NCBI GenBank assembly: GCA_007844125.1
Contig: CM017563.1
Span: forward strand, 19,745,976 to 19,809,975
From: Sinonovacula constricta
Lineage: Eukaryota > Mollusca > Bivalvia > Cardiida > Solecurtidae
Reading direction: 5' to 3'
DNA: 64,000 nucleotides
The first letter of the stretch is position 1. Every line of letters starts with the position of its first letter. Of the stretch, positions 11,694 through 23,402 are shown piece after piece. A program made the position numbers and the translations under genes. The notes under the pieces are model-generated. The model worked only from the letters and a program-made list of their open reading frames with translations. It had not been told where the DNA came from and ran no database searches.

Positions 11694-12714
11694 CTTGGAT
11701 GTTGCAGGGATCTGAAGTTAACAAATATACATGTATATATATTGTACGTACATTTCACATTATAAATAGTTCTCACTTGATTTTCAAACCAGGAATCCAG
11801 TACTCCTGGGTCTAAAAAGGAAGAATCCCATTTTAGTATAATTAAGTATTTCCGGATAAAGCTGTTTTATATATTTTCCCCACTATATAGTGATTATTTG
11901 TTGGGCTACATTAGTACCCTGTCGATACGATCCCGTTCATATGCGGCGGGCATACATGGTACACGTCAAAGCCTTAATGAAAATCCCAGTCAGAATGTAA
12001 ATACATATATATAAGTGCCAATTTAGGGTTGTCGGGCAAAATGACGTCACATGAACTCCACTAAATATTTAGTATTAATGATGTTATCCGTAAACACAAA
12101 ATAAAGATTGATTTTTAAAAAGTTGTTTGTATTATTTAAGTATTAGCATGCCTGTTTAAGCAGGGTTGACATACAAGCAGTCTTTTTAGAATATCAATAT
12201 GATTAAAACCAGCAAATAGTGGTCAATTCTGGACATTTGGTAACCATAGACTGAAATAGTCACAGATGTCAAATACCGGAAGTGGTCAGTTGCGGTCATT
12301 TGATAAAAAAGGACATAAACATTTCAAACACAAATCTGTAAATTTTGTTAAGCAGACTTCTTCATTAGACAAGGAAATGAACAATCAATAACAAATAACA
12401 TGTAACGCTCCTTATTTTTGTATTTCCCCCCAAACATGTGGATATAAAGACTCCTTCTTACTGCGACAACATCTCACTACACTCACTCTTTGGAGGGACA
12501 GACAATAGCTCAGCTATCTTTTTTCACTGCACATAAAACTAATGTAAAGAATACTGATAACTATTTCTGCTTTTAACAAAAGTATTGATCTTGAACAAAG
12601 TATGTGAAGAAGAAAGACACCTGTTATCTTTTTTCTATAATACTCAAAAGTAGTATTCAGAGACAGTGGTACAGATTTAAAAGTGGTATTCTTAAAGCTT
12701 ACATATATCAAATA
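11694..12714. other. No gene seen; upstream flank of the HEPN-like exon
   Basis: Would hold the promoter of the minus-strand HEPN-like gene. AAGATGGCGG at the start codon resembles a YY1-type site. No other open frame is convincing. Confidence 0.4.
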
Positions 12715-13140
12715 CATGTAACAATGTCTTACCACTGTTTTGGGGGATTTGGGCTAAATTTCTGCATAAAATCATACTTACAAATCGTAAAAGAAAGCAA
12801 AGTTAAAGTTTGTTCTTACCAAATATTTAAGTAAACATAATAGTGATCACTGCTGAAAATAGATATCGACGCCAGTGCTGATTACCCGGATTACGATATA
12901 ACATGATCTTAAAAGTACCAGTAAGTTATTACATGGTTTTCTTCGTTTAAAAAAGAGCTATCTCTGCAATGTGGCTGAAAGAGGAAATGTTTGCACCATT
13001 GAGTGGGGAACAGGATTTATGCTTCACTGTTCACGCGGATCAAATGCATCAAGGAACAACATTTTGTAGGTTCTTTGTAACAATTACTGTTATTTGAGAA
13101 AAAAAAATTACTCAAAAATGTCAATTAACTCCTTTAATAC
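12715..13140 (+). repeat. Dispersed repeat copy B (exon-like frame)
   Basis: Plus-strand relative of the 5.0-5.5 kb minus-strand copy. Shared landmarks in order are a TTACCACTG-TTTTGGGGG block, a segment ending GAAAATAGATATCGACGCC, and the frame containing LSGEQDLCFTVHADQMHQG. The frame closes shortly after TTFC. Confidence 0.5.
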
Positions 13141-13464
13141 TTCTTTTATATTGCTATAGCCTGAAGTAAAATGACCACTCACAGTCCTCTGCATCAATGA
13201 ACAAGATGAAACACATGCTTGTCTAATCAGATGGTCATTCAGATGAATTGATACAATAATTACAAAATGTCTGCATTTTGTATCGTTAAAAAGTAAATAA
13301 CATGGTATACCGTATCTTACATTCTTTAAGTGATTTGGAGAAAGCTAATAAGTAATCAATAATAAGTTTTTAAAATGGCTTTAAAATTAATATAGGCAAA
13401 CTGTCAAAGACCAGTTATAAAGCTATTTTGAATACATGTACTTATTGAAACACATAAAACAATA

Positions 13465-13745
13465 GCATACCACTGTTTGGGGTATTTGTGCATAATTTCT
13501 GCAGAAACTTATACTTTAGATTAGCACAGGCTATTTTGAACATTACTTCCATTGTACAAAAGCACAATAGGTTTAAACCCACTTAATGTTCATAGTTGCA
13601 AATTTATAAATAAGCATGAATAGGATTTCAGCTAAAAATAGATACGATGTCAGAGCGGACTACCCAGCTTATGGTATAACGTGATCTCAAAAGTAAGTAG
13701 TCACATTATTTTTCATAGTTACATATCTGTGCAGAATGGTTCTGA
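13465..13745 (+). repeat. Dispersed repeat copy C (partial)
   Basis: Repeats the first two landmarks of copy B in the same order: a CCACTG-TTTGGGGTATTTG block and AAAATAGATACGATGTCAG with the following TACCCAG-TTA-GGTATAACGTG stretch. The exon-like frame of copies A and B is missing. Confidence 0.5.
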
Positions 13746-14374
13746 CATGAACATGTTTCAAATGACGATTTTGATGTTCACTTTTTACATAGATGTTTGG
13801 ACATCAACAGCATTTTTCGTGATCTGTTGATGTAACAATTATCAGTGAGGTCAGTAGTTTAAACAGATACCAATTTCAAATCCACAGCATGAAATTTGCC
13901 ATGTCTTTTTGATGTAGAGACTTATAGATGTAGTTTAAAGTTGACCATATTAAAACAGCTTCAAATCCAACAATACCTCAATAACATTTCAGGAACCCAG
14001 TGGTTTAAGGCAACCTCTAGTCGGTACCCATCTCTTTTGGGTTCCGGACATTTTGGTAAATGACAGTGTGGTAAATTGATATGATATGATATAGAGAATA
14101 ATCTGGACATTTTGGTTTAGATGTTTATAAAGGGTAAATACACGACACACAAACTTGTTATTTAGAAGACATATTTTATTCAAGTTATATTAAATAGAGA
14201 TGAGAGATCATATTAAAGACATACCCTCTTTGTTGTTATTTGTTCTCTATTCATTCATCTTGTTTTCATAGACTGTATGTTAATATATAGAGAAACCTCA
14301 AATTGTTATATTTTCACATTAAAAAGTTCATGTTAAATAAATAATTGCAAAAGTCTTGAGAAAAAAAATGTTGT
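13746..14374. other. No gene seen
   Basis: AT-rich flank left of the hAT-like element. CGGACATTTTGGT and CTGGACATTTTGGTTT recur about 65 bp apart, otherwise nothing notable. Confidence 0.45.
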
Positions 14375-14382
14375 CTAATAAC
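14375..14382. repeat. Target-site duplication, left (CTAATAAC)
   Basis: The eight bases immediately before TAGGGATG are identical to the eight bases after AATCCCTA at 21,766-21,773. Eight bp is the hAT-superfamily duplication length. Confidence 0.85.
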
Positions 14383-14798
14383 TAGGGATGTCAATCGAAT
14401 CCTAAAACGATATTTGAATATTCGTTAAGTGTATTGGAATCATATTCGAATACTCAGAACGAATTATATCATAGTGGCACATAACACGGTAATTTTTCAT
14501 TACGTTCAATGTGTTAATTATTGTAAAATGTTTCATTTGGCCATAATTTACATTGACTAGACTTACTTATTGCAGAAGCGGCGGTAGATTTATGATTTTA
14601 GCATAGCATTTATTTTAAAACGACGATTTCACCTTTTTGAAATACAAACGGCAATATTATCAATCCGCCATTATCCTGTTTAATAGTGACGGACCAGATG
14701 GGGTGTTTCTTTACTCTATCAGCGTACTTTACTAGAGAATACTGTCAATAAAGAATGCCAGTAAATGCGTACACAATGTCATTGTTACTTAACATTTA

Positions 14799-14800
<2 letters not shown>

Positions 14801-14849
<49 letters not shown>
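14801..14849. repeat. (ATT)n microsatellite
   Basis: About 16 uninterrupted ATT/TTA trinucleotides inside the left arm of the hAT-like element. Confidence 0.95.
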
Positions 14850-14851
<2 letters not shown>

Positions 14852-15230
14852 ATTGAAACTCTTACAAAAACTATAAAGTAACCAATCAATGTGAAGATGA
14901 CCTGCAAAGTCCCATAATAATGTACATTATTAATTAGTCACTTTAAACTTGAGTGTCTTTTTTGTTACGTTTGTACTTCGTGCAATAACCTTTACAATTT
15001 AAAGACATTTTGCATACTTAATTACTTATTTGTACTAACATATGACGTATTAAAAGAGCTACTTAAGCTCCTTTTAATGTTAACATATCGATTTAATAAG
15101 ACCATATCATAATTTTATTAGATGAAATTGTACAACACATGCAAAATAGCTCACAATTTTAATATTTTTCTCTACTAACCGCAAACTATGAATAGCAACA
15201 AACAGTCAGTTATGTTTTGTAAACTAATCT

Positions 15231-15242
15231 TATAAAATACAT
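15231..15242. repeat. LINE target-site duplication, left (TATAAAATACAT)
   Basis: A 12-base match to 20,535-20,546, directly abutting the inferred LINE 5' end (GCGCATGCGTC) on one side and its 3' end (TTTGGAAA) on the other. Confidence 0.8.
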
Positions 15243-15420
15243 GCGCATGCGTCAAAAGATGGCGGTCTACATTTTTTGAATCTGTGAAAAAATCGCTTTG
15301 ATTGTTTTTATCGCTGTTAATTTCTCGTATCTTGGATCTATTATTGTCATTTTTGTGATAAGTTTGTGTATCTGTGTGCCTTTGGACTTAATTGTGATAG
15401 TTTCGATCTACAAGGACTGT

Positions 15421-16552
15421 GATGAGCAAATCAAACAAACGCAACAGCGAAGTGATCACCCCCCCCACCCAACAATGGCGCTAAGCGTTCAACTACCGGT
15501 AGTATGCAATCGGCCGCCCAGGTGACACCGCAGGGTAGTGTGAGTACTCCAATGCAACCAGTACCTTATGGTTTCCAACAAATGAACACACCTATCAGTC
15601 CTATGGGCTACCAATATCTATGCTATCAGCAACCTTTCTTGCCTGGTATTACCCCTGTGACCACTAATTCTACTGATCACACAACATTGAAACTATCGAC
15701 CACTCACTCCACTCGAACCACCCGACGATGATGATAGCGTATTGAGTAAAATAATGTCCAGACTAGACCAAATTGACAATAAACTAAGTCAGCTTGACAA
15801 GATCACTATAACATTTCTAATTTAACAGATCGGATGTCCCAAGCTGAGAAAATGTGCGGCGAAATCGAAAAGAGTCAAACGTTTGTTGAGAAAAAGTTCG
15901 AATCCATCTCTGAATGTGTAGACAGGAATAAAAACGATGTAAGCAAACTGAAAAGAGAAGTTTCAATGCTATCAGATGAGAACATTTTATTAAAACAGAT
16001 GAATAACCAACTAAAAAAGGACGTCATAGATTTGAAATGTCGCTCAATGAGAGACAATCTGTTGTTTTTTGGCATCAATGAAGAGAGAGCAAGAAACAAT
16101 CCATCATCGGACACGCAACCGCAGGTGCCGATGGCAGAAGACACCAACAACGGAGGTCATGGATCAACACACAGCCACGGTGACAAGGAAAATTGCACGG
16201 AAAAGGTGTTCCACTTTTGAAGGACGGTGTTACACATCGAAGATCCCGAGAGCGTGCTATATAATGACGAGGCCGATAGTAGCGCGGTTCAAAGACACCG
16301 ATTCGAAGTCCCGTGTCAAAGATGCCCTTCGTAATGTAGATCTCCGGAAAAGCCCCTACAACGTAGCTAACCAGTACCACCACTGAAGTATTGGAGAGGC
16401 GGAAAATGCTCGTGGAGCACATGCTAGCTGCTTGTCGCCAAGGCAAGCGTGCTGTTGTTAGTGCGGGATAAGCTCTATGTAAATAACCGATTATTCAACA
16501 CCCTGTTTCCATCTAGGAACCACAAGAAAAGTATGGACTTAGCGTAACATCA
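15421..16552 (+). pseudogene. LINE ORF1 (coiled coil + RRM-like), frameshifted
   Basis: Reading starts MSKSNKRNSEVITPP at 15,421 and breaks at a C8 tract (15,460s); a shifted frame continues with a Gln/Pro/Thr-rich segment to about 15,730. After further shifts come RLDQIDNKLSQLD and a long heptad-rich stretch, then CRSMRDNLLFFGI (16,035-16,075), the hallmark of the RRM-type nucleic-acid-binding ORF1 of many invertebrate LINEs. Later pieces in other frames are TRPIVARFKDTDSKSRVKDA and RDKLYVNNRLFNT near the C-terminus, ending MDLA-stop at about 16,552. ORF1 proteins coat LINE RNA. At least four frame breaks make this a pseudogene. Confidence 0.8.
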
Positions 16553-19500
16553 TGGAACGTCAATGGACTTAAGCAGTGCCTTGATGATGCAGAATTTATA
16601 ACTTTGTTAATCTTTTTTGACCTCTTTTTCTGTAGTGAAACTTGGCTCTCCACCGACAGTACACAACCGTCCATTGATGGATATGAATGTATTAATGTAC
16701 CAAGATCAAGTACTTTATCAATCGGAATAAGAGAAGCCACGGTGGTATTTGTTTATTCACAGAGAATTTATAAAAAAGACATATTTATAATACAATCAAC
16801 TGATGATAACGGGGTCTTGTGGATAAAAATCGATCGTAATTTTGTTAATCAGAGTTTGATTTATATCTATGCTTTTTGTACATTCCACCTAGTAATTCCG
16901 CATATTTTAACTTACATCCTGAAGGTTTCTTTGATACCTAGAGCGTACAGTAAGACACTACTCCAGTATGGGTTCAGTGACCGTTTGTAGGGATTTTAAT
17001 ATGCACGCTGTGGCAATAAAAATGATAACTTGACAGGCAACGATGATATTAATCGTTTTGTTAATACAATCGATTTTTTTCGATATTGATAATGATTGGA
17101 GTGTTCCTGATCGATTTACGTCCGACTTCACAGTTAATTCCTCCGGCACAAAATTGATTGACATGTGTATTAATACGGGGTTAAAGATTGTCATGGCCGG
17201 TTGTAAGGATGACGCTGGGAAAGGGGAGGTAACCTTTATTTCAAACAAGGAACAGAGCTTAATCGATTATATCCTCGTTTCTCTCCCGACTTATTTCCTT
17301 TAAAAGAAATTTTGTTGTCTATGATCTGTATCCACATTCTCCACATGCACCTATCCAAGTTTTGTTTGATTTTATTACTGATAAATCACATGATACTGAC
17401 ATTAGTTATTCATATAACAAAAAAAAAATATCTTACTTATCAAGTTTGTCAGAAAATGTAAAAAACTGCAGGGAATTGCTGAAAGTATTGTTTCAAATGA
17501 TATGATTGTGGACCAAGGTTCTCTTTCTGATTTATTGTACAATTGTGCTTTCAGTGCTCATGGAAAAGTAAAGACACACTCTAACAATAAAATTGTACAG
17601 AGACGTAAATTTCAAAGCCCATGGTTTAATAAGGAATGCGGAAACAGCTAGAAGGAATTTAGACATGCATATCGTTTATATACTAAGGATAGATGTGAGA
17701 ATAAACGTTTATTTTTTATCCAGAGTCGTAAACAATATAATTTTGTTAAAAGGGAAAGCGAAAGCTCATTACAAAATAAGTCAACAAGATAGGTTACATA
17801 ATCATTCTAAGTCAGACCCGCAGAAGTTTTGGAATGAAATAAAGAGAATAAATAAACATCATCTGATAGAAAATATTTCAGCTGATGAATTTCTAGAGCA
17901 TTTTAAGGAATTATTCTCTGGTGATGATAATTTAAAAACCCTGTTGTAGAAAATGAATTGAATGATATTCTAGACGAAAACATTATTATTGAAAGTCTAG
18001 ACAGGGAAATCAGTATATACGAGGTTGATAAAGCTATTTCGGATCTAAAGACGGGTAAGAGTAAGTGGTATTGATAATTTAGTCCCTGAAATATTCATTG
18101 ATGGAAAATAAATTTTAGCTCCAATACTATGTAATTTATTTAATTATATATATGATAGATGTATTTACCCAGCTTCATGGACTAAAGGCGCGATTGTACC
18201 AGTGCCAAAAAGGGGATAAGAACATGTTAATAATTACAGAGGTATTACCTTAACAATAGTTTTTTCTAAAATATTTTCTATAGTGCTTGATAATCGGTTA
18301 CGTACTTGGTTAGAGTGGCCATAACATTCTCATTGATTTTCAATTTGGTTTCCGACGTAAAACAAGTACTGTTGATTGTATCTTTATATTACATTCATTA
18401 TTGATATGGTTTTACATCAAGATAAACGTACTTTATATTGTGCTTTTGTAGATTATAAGAAAGCATTCGGTTTGGTCTACAGAAATGGTATGTTACTTAA
18501 ATTGTTAAAAAATAACGTACCTTCAAAATTTACCAAAATGGTTCAGGCTATATATAAAAATGTAAAGCTTGTATAAAAACGAAAATAAATTTAGAAACCT
18601 CAATCATTAGATCAAGTAAATAATGGTGAAAATTATAGTAATATTTTCATGAGCAGTTGTGCATATTCAGAATATTTTGACACTTACACTGGTGTTAAAC
18701 AGGGAGAAACATTATCACCGCTATTGTTCATTATGTTTATAAATGATATGTATGACCATTTGTACACTGACATAATGACATTTAACATTGATGAAATGAA
18801 ATTATTTTTACTTATGTTCGCAGATGATACTGTGTTATTCTAATATAGTGCTTCTGGTCCTACTGAATAAATTACATGACTATTGTTCTGAATGGGGCAT
18901 AAAACTGTAAAGTGGAGGCAAAACTAAGGTAATGGTCTTTAATAAAAGGAATAGAAAATTGCATAATGTTGATATAAAGTATGGAGGGGAAAGCTTAGAT
19001 ATAGTAAGACACCTTTAGTTATTTAGGAGTAACACTATCAAATAATGGCACTTTTCATAAAATGCAGAAATACATATCAAGACAAGCTGCAAAGGCATTA
19101 TATTCCTTAAACATACTTTTTGATAAACTTAGTTTTAAGATTGTACATAAAATTAAATTGTTTGATGCAATGATTCTTCCAAAATTAATGTATGGCTGTG
19201 AAGTCTGGGGTTTTCACTCAAGTCCAGATATAGAGAAAATCCACTTGAGTTTTTTAAAACAAATACTTGGACTGGGTCCTAAAACCACAAATGTAGCTGT
19301 TTATGGGGAAACGGGACGTTTGCCTCTATATATATTAAGAAATATCAGAATAATTAATTATTGGTCTAAACTGAAGTCTGCTCCTGGAACACTACCTCAT
19401 AGAGTGTATGCCTTCTTACCTAATTCTTTTAGCTCCAAATCTGATAACAACTGGAAAGCCCAGATTAAAGAATTACTTCAAGATCTATGTCTAGCATATA

Positions 19501-20020
19501 TCTTTTATAAAGACTGTATCACTAAAGGAGACATTTGCCAGATAACTCAAAGATTGAAAGATAACTATATACAAAAGTTGGTTTTCGGTTATAAATACAG
19601 TCCAAAAACTGGACTACTATAAACAATTTAAAAAGTATCGGACTATAGAGAAATATCTTGATGTTGTAAGAAATGTTAAAAATAGAAAACAACTTACTAG
19701 ATTTCGATGCTCTGCACACAAACTTGCCATTGAGGAAGGAAGATACAAAAATACTCCAAGTGAAATGAGGATTTGTACTAAATGTAAAATGAACGTTGTT
19801 GAAAGTGAATATCATTTTCTTCTTGTCTGCCCCTTATACCGTGACTTGAGAACCAAATAACTTTTCTAGATACTATATTACATGGCCAACAATGAATAAA
19901 TTTATACAACTAATGAACTGTGAAAATGTTAAAACAACTATTAATTTTGTCTAGTATATTAATGAAGCCATGATTAAAAGAAATGATAGCAGCAAAACAC
20001 TTACTTCACTGGCTAATTAA
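16517..20020 (+). pseudogene. LINE ORF2 (APE endonuclease + RT), multiply broken
   Basis: The endonuclease begins VTSWNVNGLKQC (16,535-16,570), followed by the catalytic-Glu box CSETWLS; a GDFN-like box survives as CRDFNMHA (about 16,990) and the SLIDYILVS box at 17,260. Reverse transcriptase pieces include GIDNLVPEIF, NNYRGITLT, FVDYKKAF (about 18,450), GVKQGETLSPLLF (about 18,690) and MFADDTVLF (18,814-18,840). Then come a thumb-like YGCEVWGF segment and GETGRLPLYILR. A C-terminal ICTKCKMNVVESEYHFLLVC Cys/His motif near 19,770-19,830 precedes an end at about 20,020. Many stops and frameshifts. The open frame upstream of the endonuclease has no AUG and overlaps the ORF1 tail in another frame. 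Confidence 0.85.
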
Positions 20021-20534
20021 CTAATTTATCTTTGTACTTGGTATTTGATATCGAGAGTAAAACTAAATTTAAAGGCATGTATTATCCTCACAAAACAATG
20101 TATGACATGTATTCTCTGAAACTTAATTGTTTGTGTTTAAGTATCTACATAGCTAAGTTTCTTTGTTAAAACTGTCGTTTAGATGTCATCCTTCTGTTTC
20201 TGTTTTTAATGTACTAATAAGCTAGGTCTGAGTGTTTGACCATATGCTTCCGGTAAAAGTACTCCGGTGAGTTGTATGCTTACCATCCCCATATAATAGA
20301 AGCATTAACTATTTGCCTTTCTTTGATCGAGACCTTAACGTAGATCTATGTGCTGTTTTTTTTTTCAGGAAATTCATACTTTTCTGTTAATCTGTGTATG
20401 TTGTTTACAATGTTTATCTTTTTGTTATATTGTAGCACCGCTATCTTTTGTAATGCATCTTTTGTAATGTATCCATGCTTACTTGGCGAGGGCCAAAATG
20501 TGGCTTATGTCAATTAACTGTTTGAATTTGGAAA

Positions 20535-20546
20535 TATAAAATACAT
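20535..20546. repeat. LINE target-site duplication, right (TATAAAATACAT)
   Basis: Second copy of the 12-bp duplication; follows TTTGGAAA. Confidence 0.8.
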
Positions 20547-20926
20547 TAATGTTTATAGGGGGCATTTTCAAAAGGACAAAATGTGGGTGATACTGGATCG
20601 ACTGTAAGATAGTTAGGCAAAACCACGAAGGTTTTATGAAGGGAAATCGCTCAAGTGTACAGCCAATTAATGGTCCTGATTGGTTGGTAGTCGGATTGAT
20701 GTTAAATTGTAATTGGCTGATATCGCTTAGGGCGTTAATCAGAAGCCATAACATGTCAAATAGGGGCAATAAGTTACCAATACAGAAGTGACAATTACGA
20801 AGCTGCTCGCCATATGCCTATGGGTGAAAGGCGAGGGTAAACAAAAACATTTGATGACGACAATTTCTGTGATTGGCTAGTGTCAAGATTACCTGACTGT
20901 TGATAAACTGATGAAGTACCAATCAA
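20547..20926. other. Right arm of the hAT-like element, no gene
   Basis: Non-coding in all frames by inspection. Several ATTGGCT/ATTGGTT motifs recur on the plus strand. Confidence 0.4.
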
Positions 20927-20958
20927 TATATATATATATATATATATATATCTATATC

Positions 20959-20996
<38 letters not shown>
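20927..20996. repeat. (TA)n(TC)n compound microsatellite
   Basis: Runs of AT then TATC/TC dinucleotides. Apparent open frames here on both strands are low-complexity artefacts. Confidence 0.95.
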
Positions 20997-21000
<4 letters not shown>

Positions 21001-21765
21001 TCTCTGCTCTTTGCTTCACGCTTCTCCGCTCGTGCGTTTTCCGTGTGTTCCGTCCCCTCTGCCCCCACCTTTAACCACGTCCCTGTAGATTTCTATTTTT
21101 GTTATTCGGAGAGAATATTCGTATCAAAAACAAAGAACAGAAAATCGCGATAAGAAAAGTAACAGATGTCGCTGTATTATTTACGAATAAAGTACAAGTA
21201 TGAAGTAGAGTGACAAAAACAATAAGTGACTGCAATTAAAGTTTGTTGACAGTGATCTAGTTGTGCTTTCCAAAAATAAAAGAAGTTCTGGCGGACTGTT
21301 ATCAATAAGTATAGCCTTATACAATATATTTATTACACACTATCCCGACTGAAGCTGGGTAGAGTCAGTGTTACGTAATTGCTGTAGTTATTTGCCGCAG
21401 CATTGAACTTACATGTGTGTTTATTGTACTTTTGCAATTGTTTCCACAGCTGTATGGTGATGTGACTGGGTCTAGGTGGGAGAGGGGGCAGAGAATGGGC
21501 TGTGCACAGTATTGTAAGGGGATTTCATGCTGTTAACCAGATGGCAATTCGTTATAAGGAGACATGACCCACCCCCTCTATCTTAGAGCGAGTACGATCA
21601 CATATCGCCAGCGTCTTAAGTCTTTGGGAGACCATACGATCAACTTAAGAAATGTATTTTCAATTTCCTTCAAACCTTAACAAAAGTGAAATAAAAATGA
21701 TAAAATAAAACGAATCCACAAATCTCTTTTCGAATTCGATATTCGAATATTCGTTAAAATCCCTA

Positions 21766-21773
21766 CTAATAAC
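21766..21773. repeat. Target-site duplication, right (CTAATAAC)
   Basis: Perfect copy of 14,375-14,382 following AATCCCTA. Confidence 0.85.
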
Positions 21774-22364
21774 CATACTTTTTCACACACGTTCAGATCT
21801 GTTGTGTGGCAATCGTCTCAATATGATAAAAAAGCTACAAATAAGGTTCTTTCAACATTGTTTAATTTTATCAAGTAGATAATTTAACAGTTGTCATTTA
21901 GGTAAAATAGGAGCACTTTCTTGTTGATGAAGACCTGGAGTTGTGGCATTGAGTGAGTTGGTAAATGCTCGGTACATACTAGGCAAGATGTTGCTTCATG
22001 TATTGTCCAAATATGTCTGTATTTGACCATCCGGATTCTGACACCACGCCAGCTGCACTTGTACTGGCACCCCCAAGAATCTCTACGAAGCATTTTCTTA
22101 CCGTCGAGCGAAAATGAGTCATAGCGCGAAAACAAACTTAATTTACATGATATTTTAAGGCTTAATTTTGGCTTAAACGTGTAAAAAAATGAGACAATTG
22201 CAGTTTACAAGTACCATAAAAAATCCGCGAAATTGTAGTGTTTTGCGTAACTAAGCCTGTAACCTCATTTCTGACTGTTTAAAATTAAAGGAGAAGCAGT
22301 CTAGTGCAGACTTGTTTGATTAATGGTAAAATCGAGTTTTTTCTTTTGTTTCGAAAGGCGATAA
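21774..22364. other. No gene; contains a short dispersed repeat
   Basis: At 22,104-22,190 GTCGAGCGAAAATG-GTCAT plus CTTAATTTACATGAT and AACGTGTAAA-TA recurs at 31,261-31,345. Otherwise nothing recognised. Confidence 0.45.
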
Positions 22365-22840
22365 GGAGGAGAAGTTGAGATAGCAAGCAGGCGATAAGGA
22401 GGAGGAAGTTGTGGTGGCAAGCAGGCAATGAGGAGGAGGAATATGAGGTGGCAAGCAAGTAATGAGGAGGAGGTTGAGGTGGCAAGCAGGCAATGCGTGA
22501 GGAGGAGGAAGTTGAGATCGCAAGCAGACGATGAAGAGCAGGAAGTCGAGGAAGCAAGCAGGTTATGAGGAGGAGGAAGTTTACTTAGCATGCAGGCGAG
22601 GAGGAGGAGGAAATCGATGCAGTAAGCATGTGATGAGGAGGAAGAAATTGAGATAGCAAGCAGGTGATGATGATTAGGACGTTGAGATGGCAAGCAGGCG
22701 ATCAAGAGGAGGAAGTTGAAACAGCAAGCAGATGATAAGGAGGAGGAAGTTGTGGTGGCAAGCAGGCAATAAGGAGGAGGAAATCGATGCAGTAAGCATG
22801 TGATGAGGAGGACGAAATTGAGATAGCAAGCAGGTGAATA
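22365..22840. repeat. 34-bp minisatellite, array 1
   Basis: About 14 degenerate units of roughly 31-36 bp built from GCAAGCAGGCGATGAGGAGG plus AGGAAGTTGAGGTG. An internal duplication carries the variant AAATCGATGCAGTAAGCATG at about 22,610 and 22,785. The same family forms array 2 at 51.75-52.77 kb. Leu/Pro/Ser-rich open frames on the minus strand are periodicity artefacts. Confidence 0.9.
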
Positions 22841-23330
22841 TGATTAGTTTTTAATAAATTTTTTACTTGTTCTTCTTTTTCGCATGTCAACAGCTTTGCT
22901 GTCTTTTTAATGTGTGTATACATATATTTTACAGGGCGCTCGATGAAGAAATTAACGTAATTTGGACTTTGTGAAACGACTATCATCGTTATATTGAAAT
23001 TGGATCCCGAATCATTTTCTTGTGCGTAAAAGATTGGTGAGGAGCGAAATAGATGACGTTTTGTACCACTGTTCTGACAGTCGCAGGTAGGAATTTATTG
23101 TTAGGTGTGATTTTTGCGTCATGAATTTCTTTAAATGTGTTGACTTTTAAGAAAGTTATGGGCCCAATATGAAAAGCTTTTATAATTCTGGCAGGCCCGT
23201 TGATTTGTCCTACACAAAGCAATTTAATAGGTCGCTGGCTTAAAATAATCAAATTTATTTGTAAGCAAAATTGAGAAAATGAAAGTATGAACTAGGAAAG
23301 AAGACAAGAAAAAAAACTAACAAAAATGGA

Positions 23331-23402
23331 TTCTGTAAGATTCAAACCTGGGGCTTCATGCTTCGTAACCTAGTGGTCTACTGACTGAGCTACTAAGTCT
23401 TG
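23331..23402 (-). repeat. tRNA-like module, copy 1
   Basis: Minus strand reads an A box TAGCTCAGTCAGTAGA and a B box GGTTTGAATC about 45 nt apart, with a TTACGAA anticodon-like loop. Acceptor halves (GACTTAG and AGAATCC) do not pair, so this is a tRNA-derived SINE head or pseudo-tRNA. Confidence 0.6.

Larger units (their letters stand above)
15243..20534 (+). mobile_element. Full-length, decayed APE-type LINE (LINE-1 of window)
   Basis: About 5.3 kb flanked by 12-bp duplications. The 5' end contains AAGATGGCGG, a YY1-like element typical of LINE 5' UTRs. ORF1 (15.4-16.55 kb) and ORF2 (16.5-20.0 kb) are both present but broken by many stops and indels. The 3' UTR contains GGCGAGGGCC and ends in AT-rich sequence without a long A tail. 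Both ends being defined argues against 5' truncation. The clade is not determined; C-terminal organisation resembles the intact element at 39.7-43.8 kb. Confidence 0.85.
14383..21765. mobile_element. hAT-like DNA transposon (non-autonomous), LINE nested inside
   Basis: The left end begins TAGGGATGTCAATCGAAT and the right end, reverse-complemented, begins TAGGGATTTTAACGAATA. The first seven bases match, and both subterminal regions are rich in CGAATATTCG-type palindromes. Perfect 8-bp duplications CTAATAAC flank the element. Total 7,383 bp; removing the nested LINE and one copy of its 12-bp duplication leaves about 2.1 kb, too short for and without a recognisable hAT transposase. I infer a non-autonomous hAT derivative. 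The interior holds a (TTA)n tract, the LINE and a (TA)n(TC)n tract. Confidence 0.8.

Noticed and set aside
17881..17900. Other CTGATGA/GCTGATGAA occurrences (17.88, 20.91, 58.78 and 63.80 kb) as hammerheads
   Set aside because: None is followed at the right distance by GAAA with a pairing stem II and a cleavage triplet.
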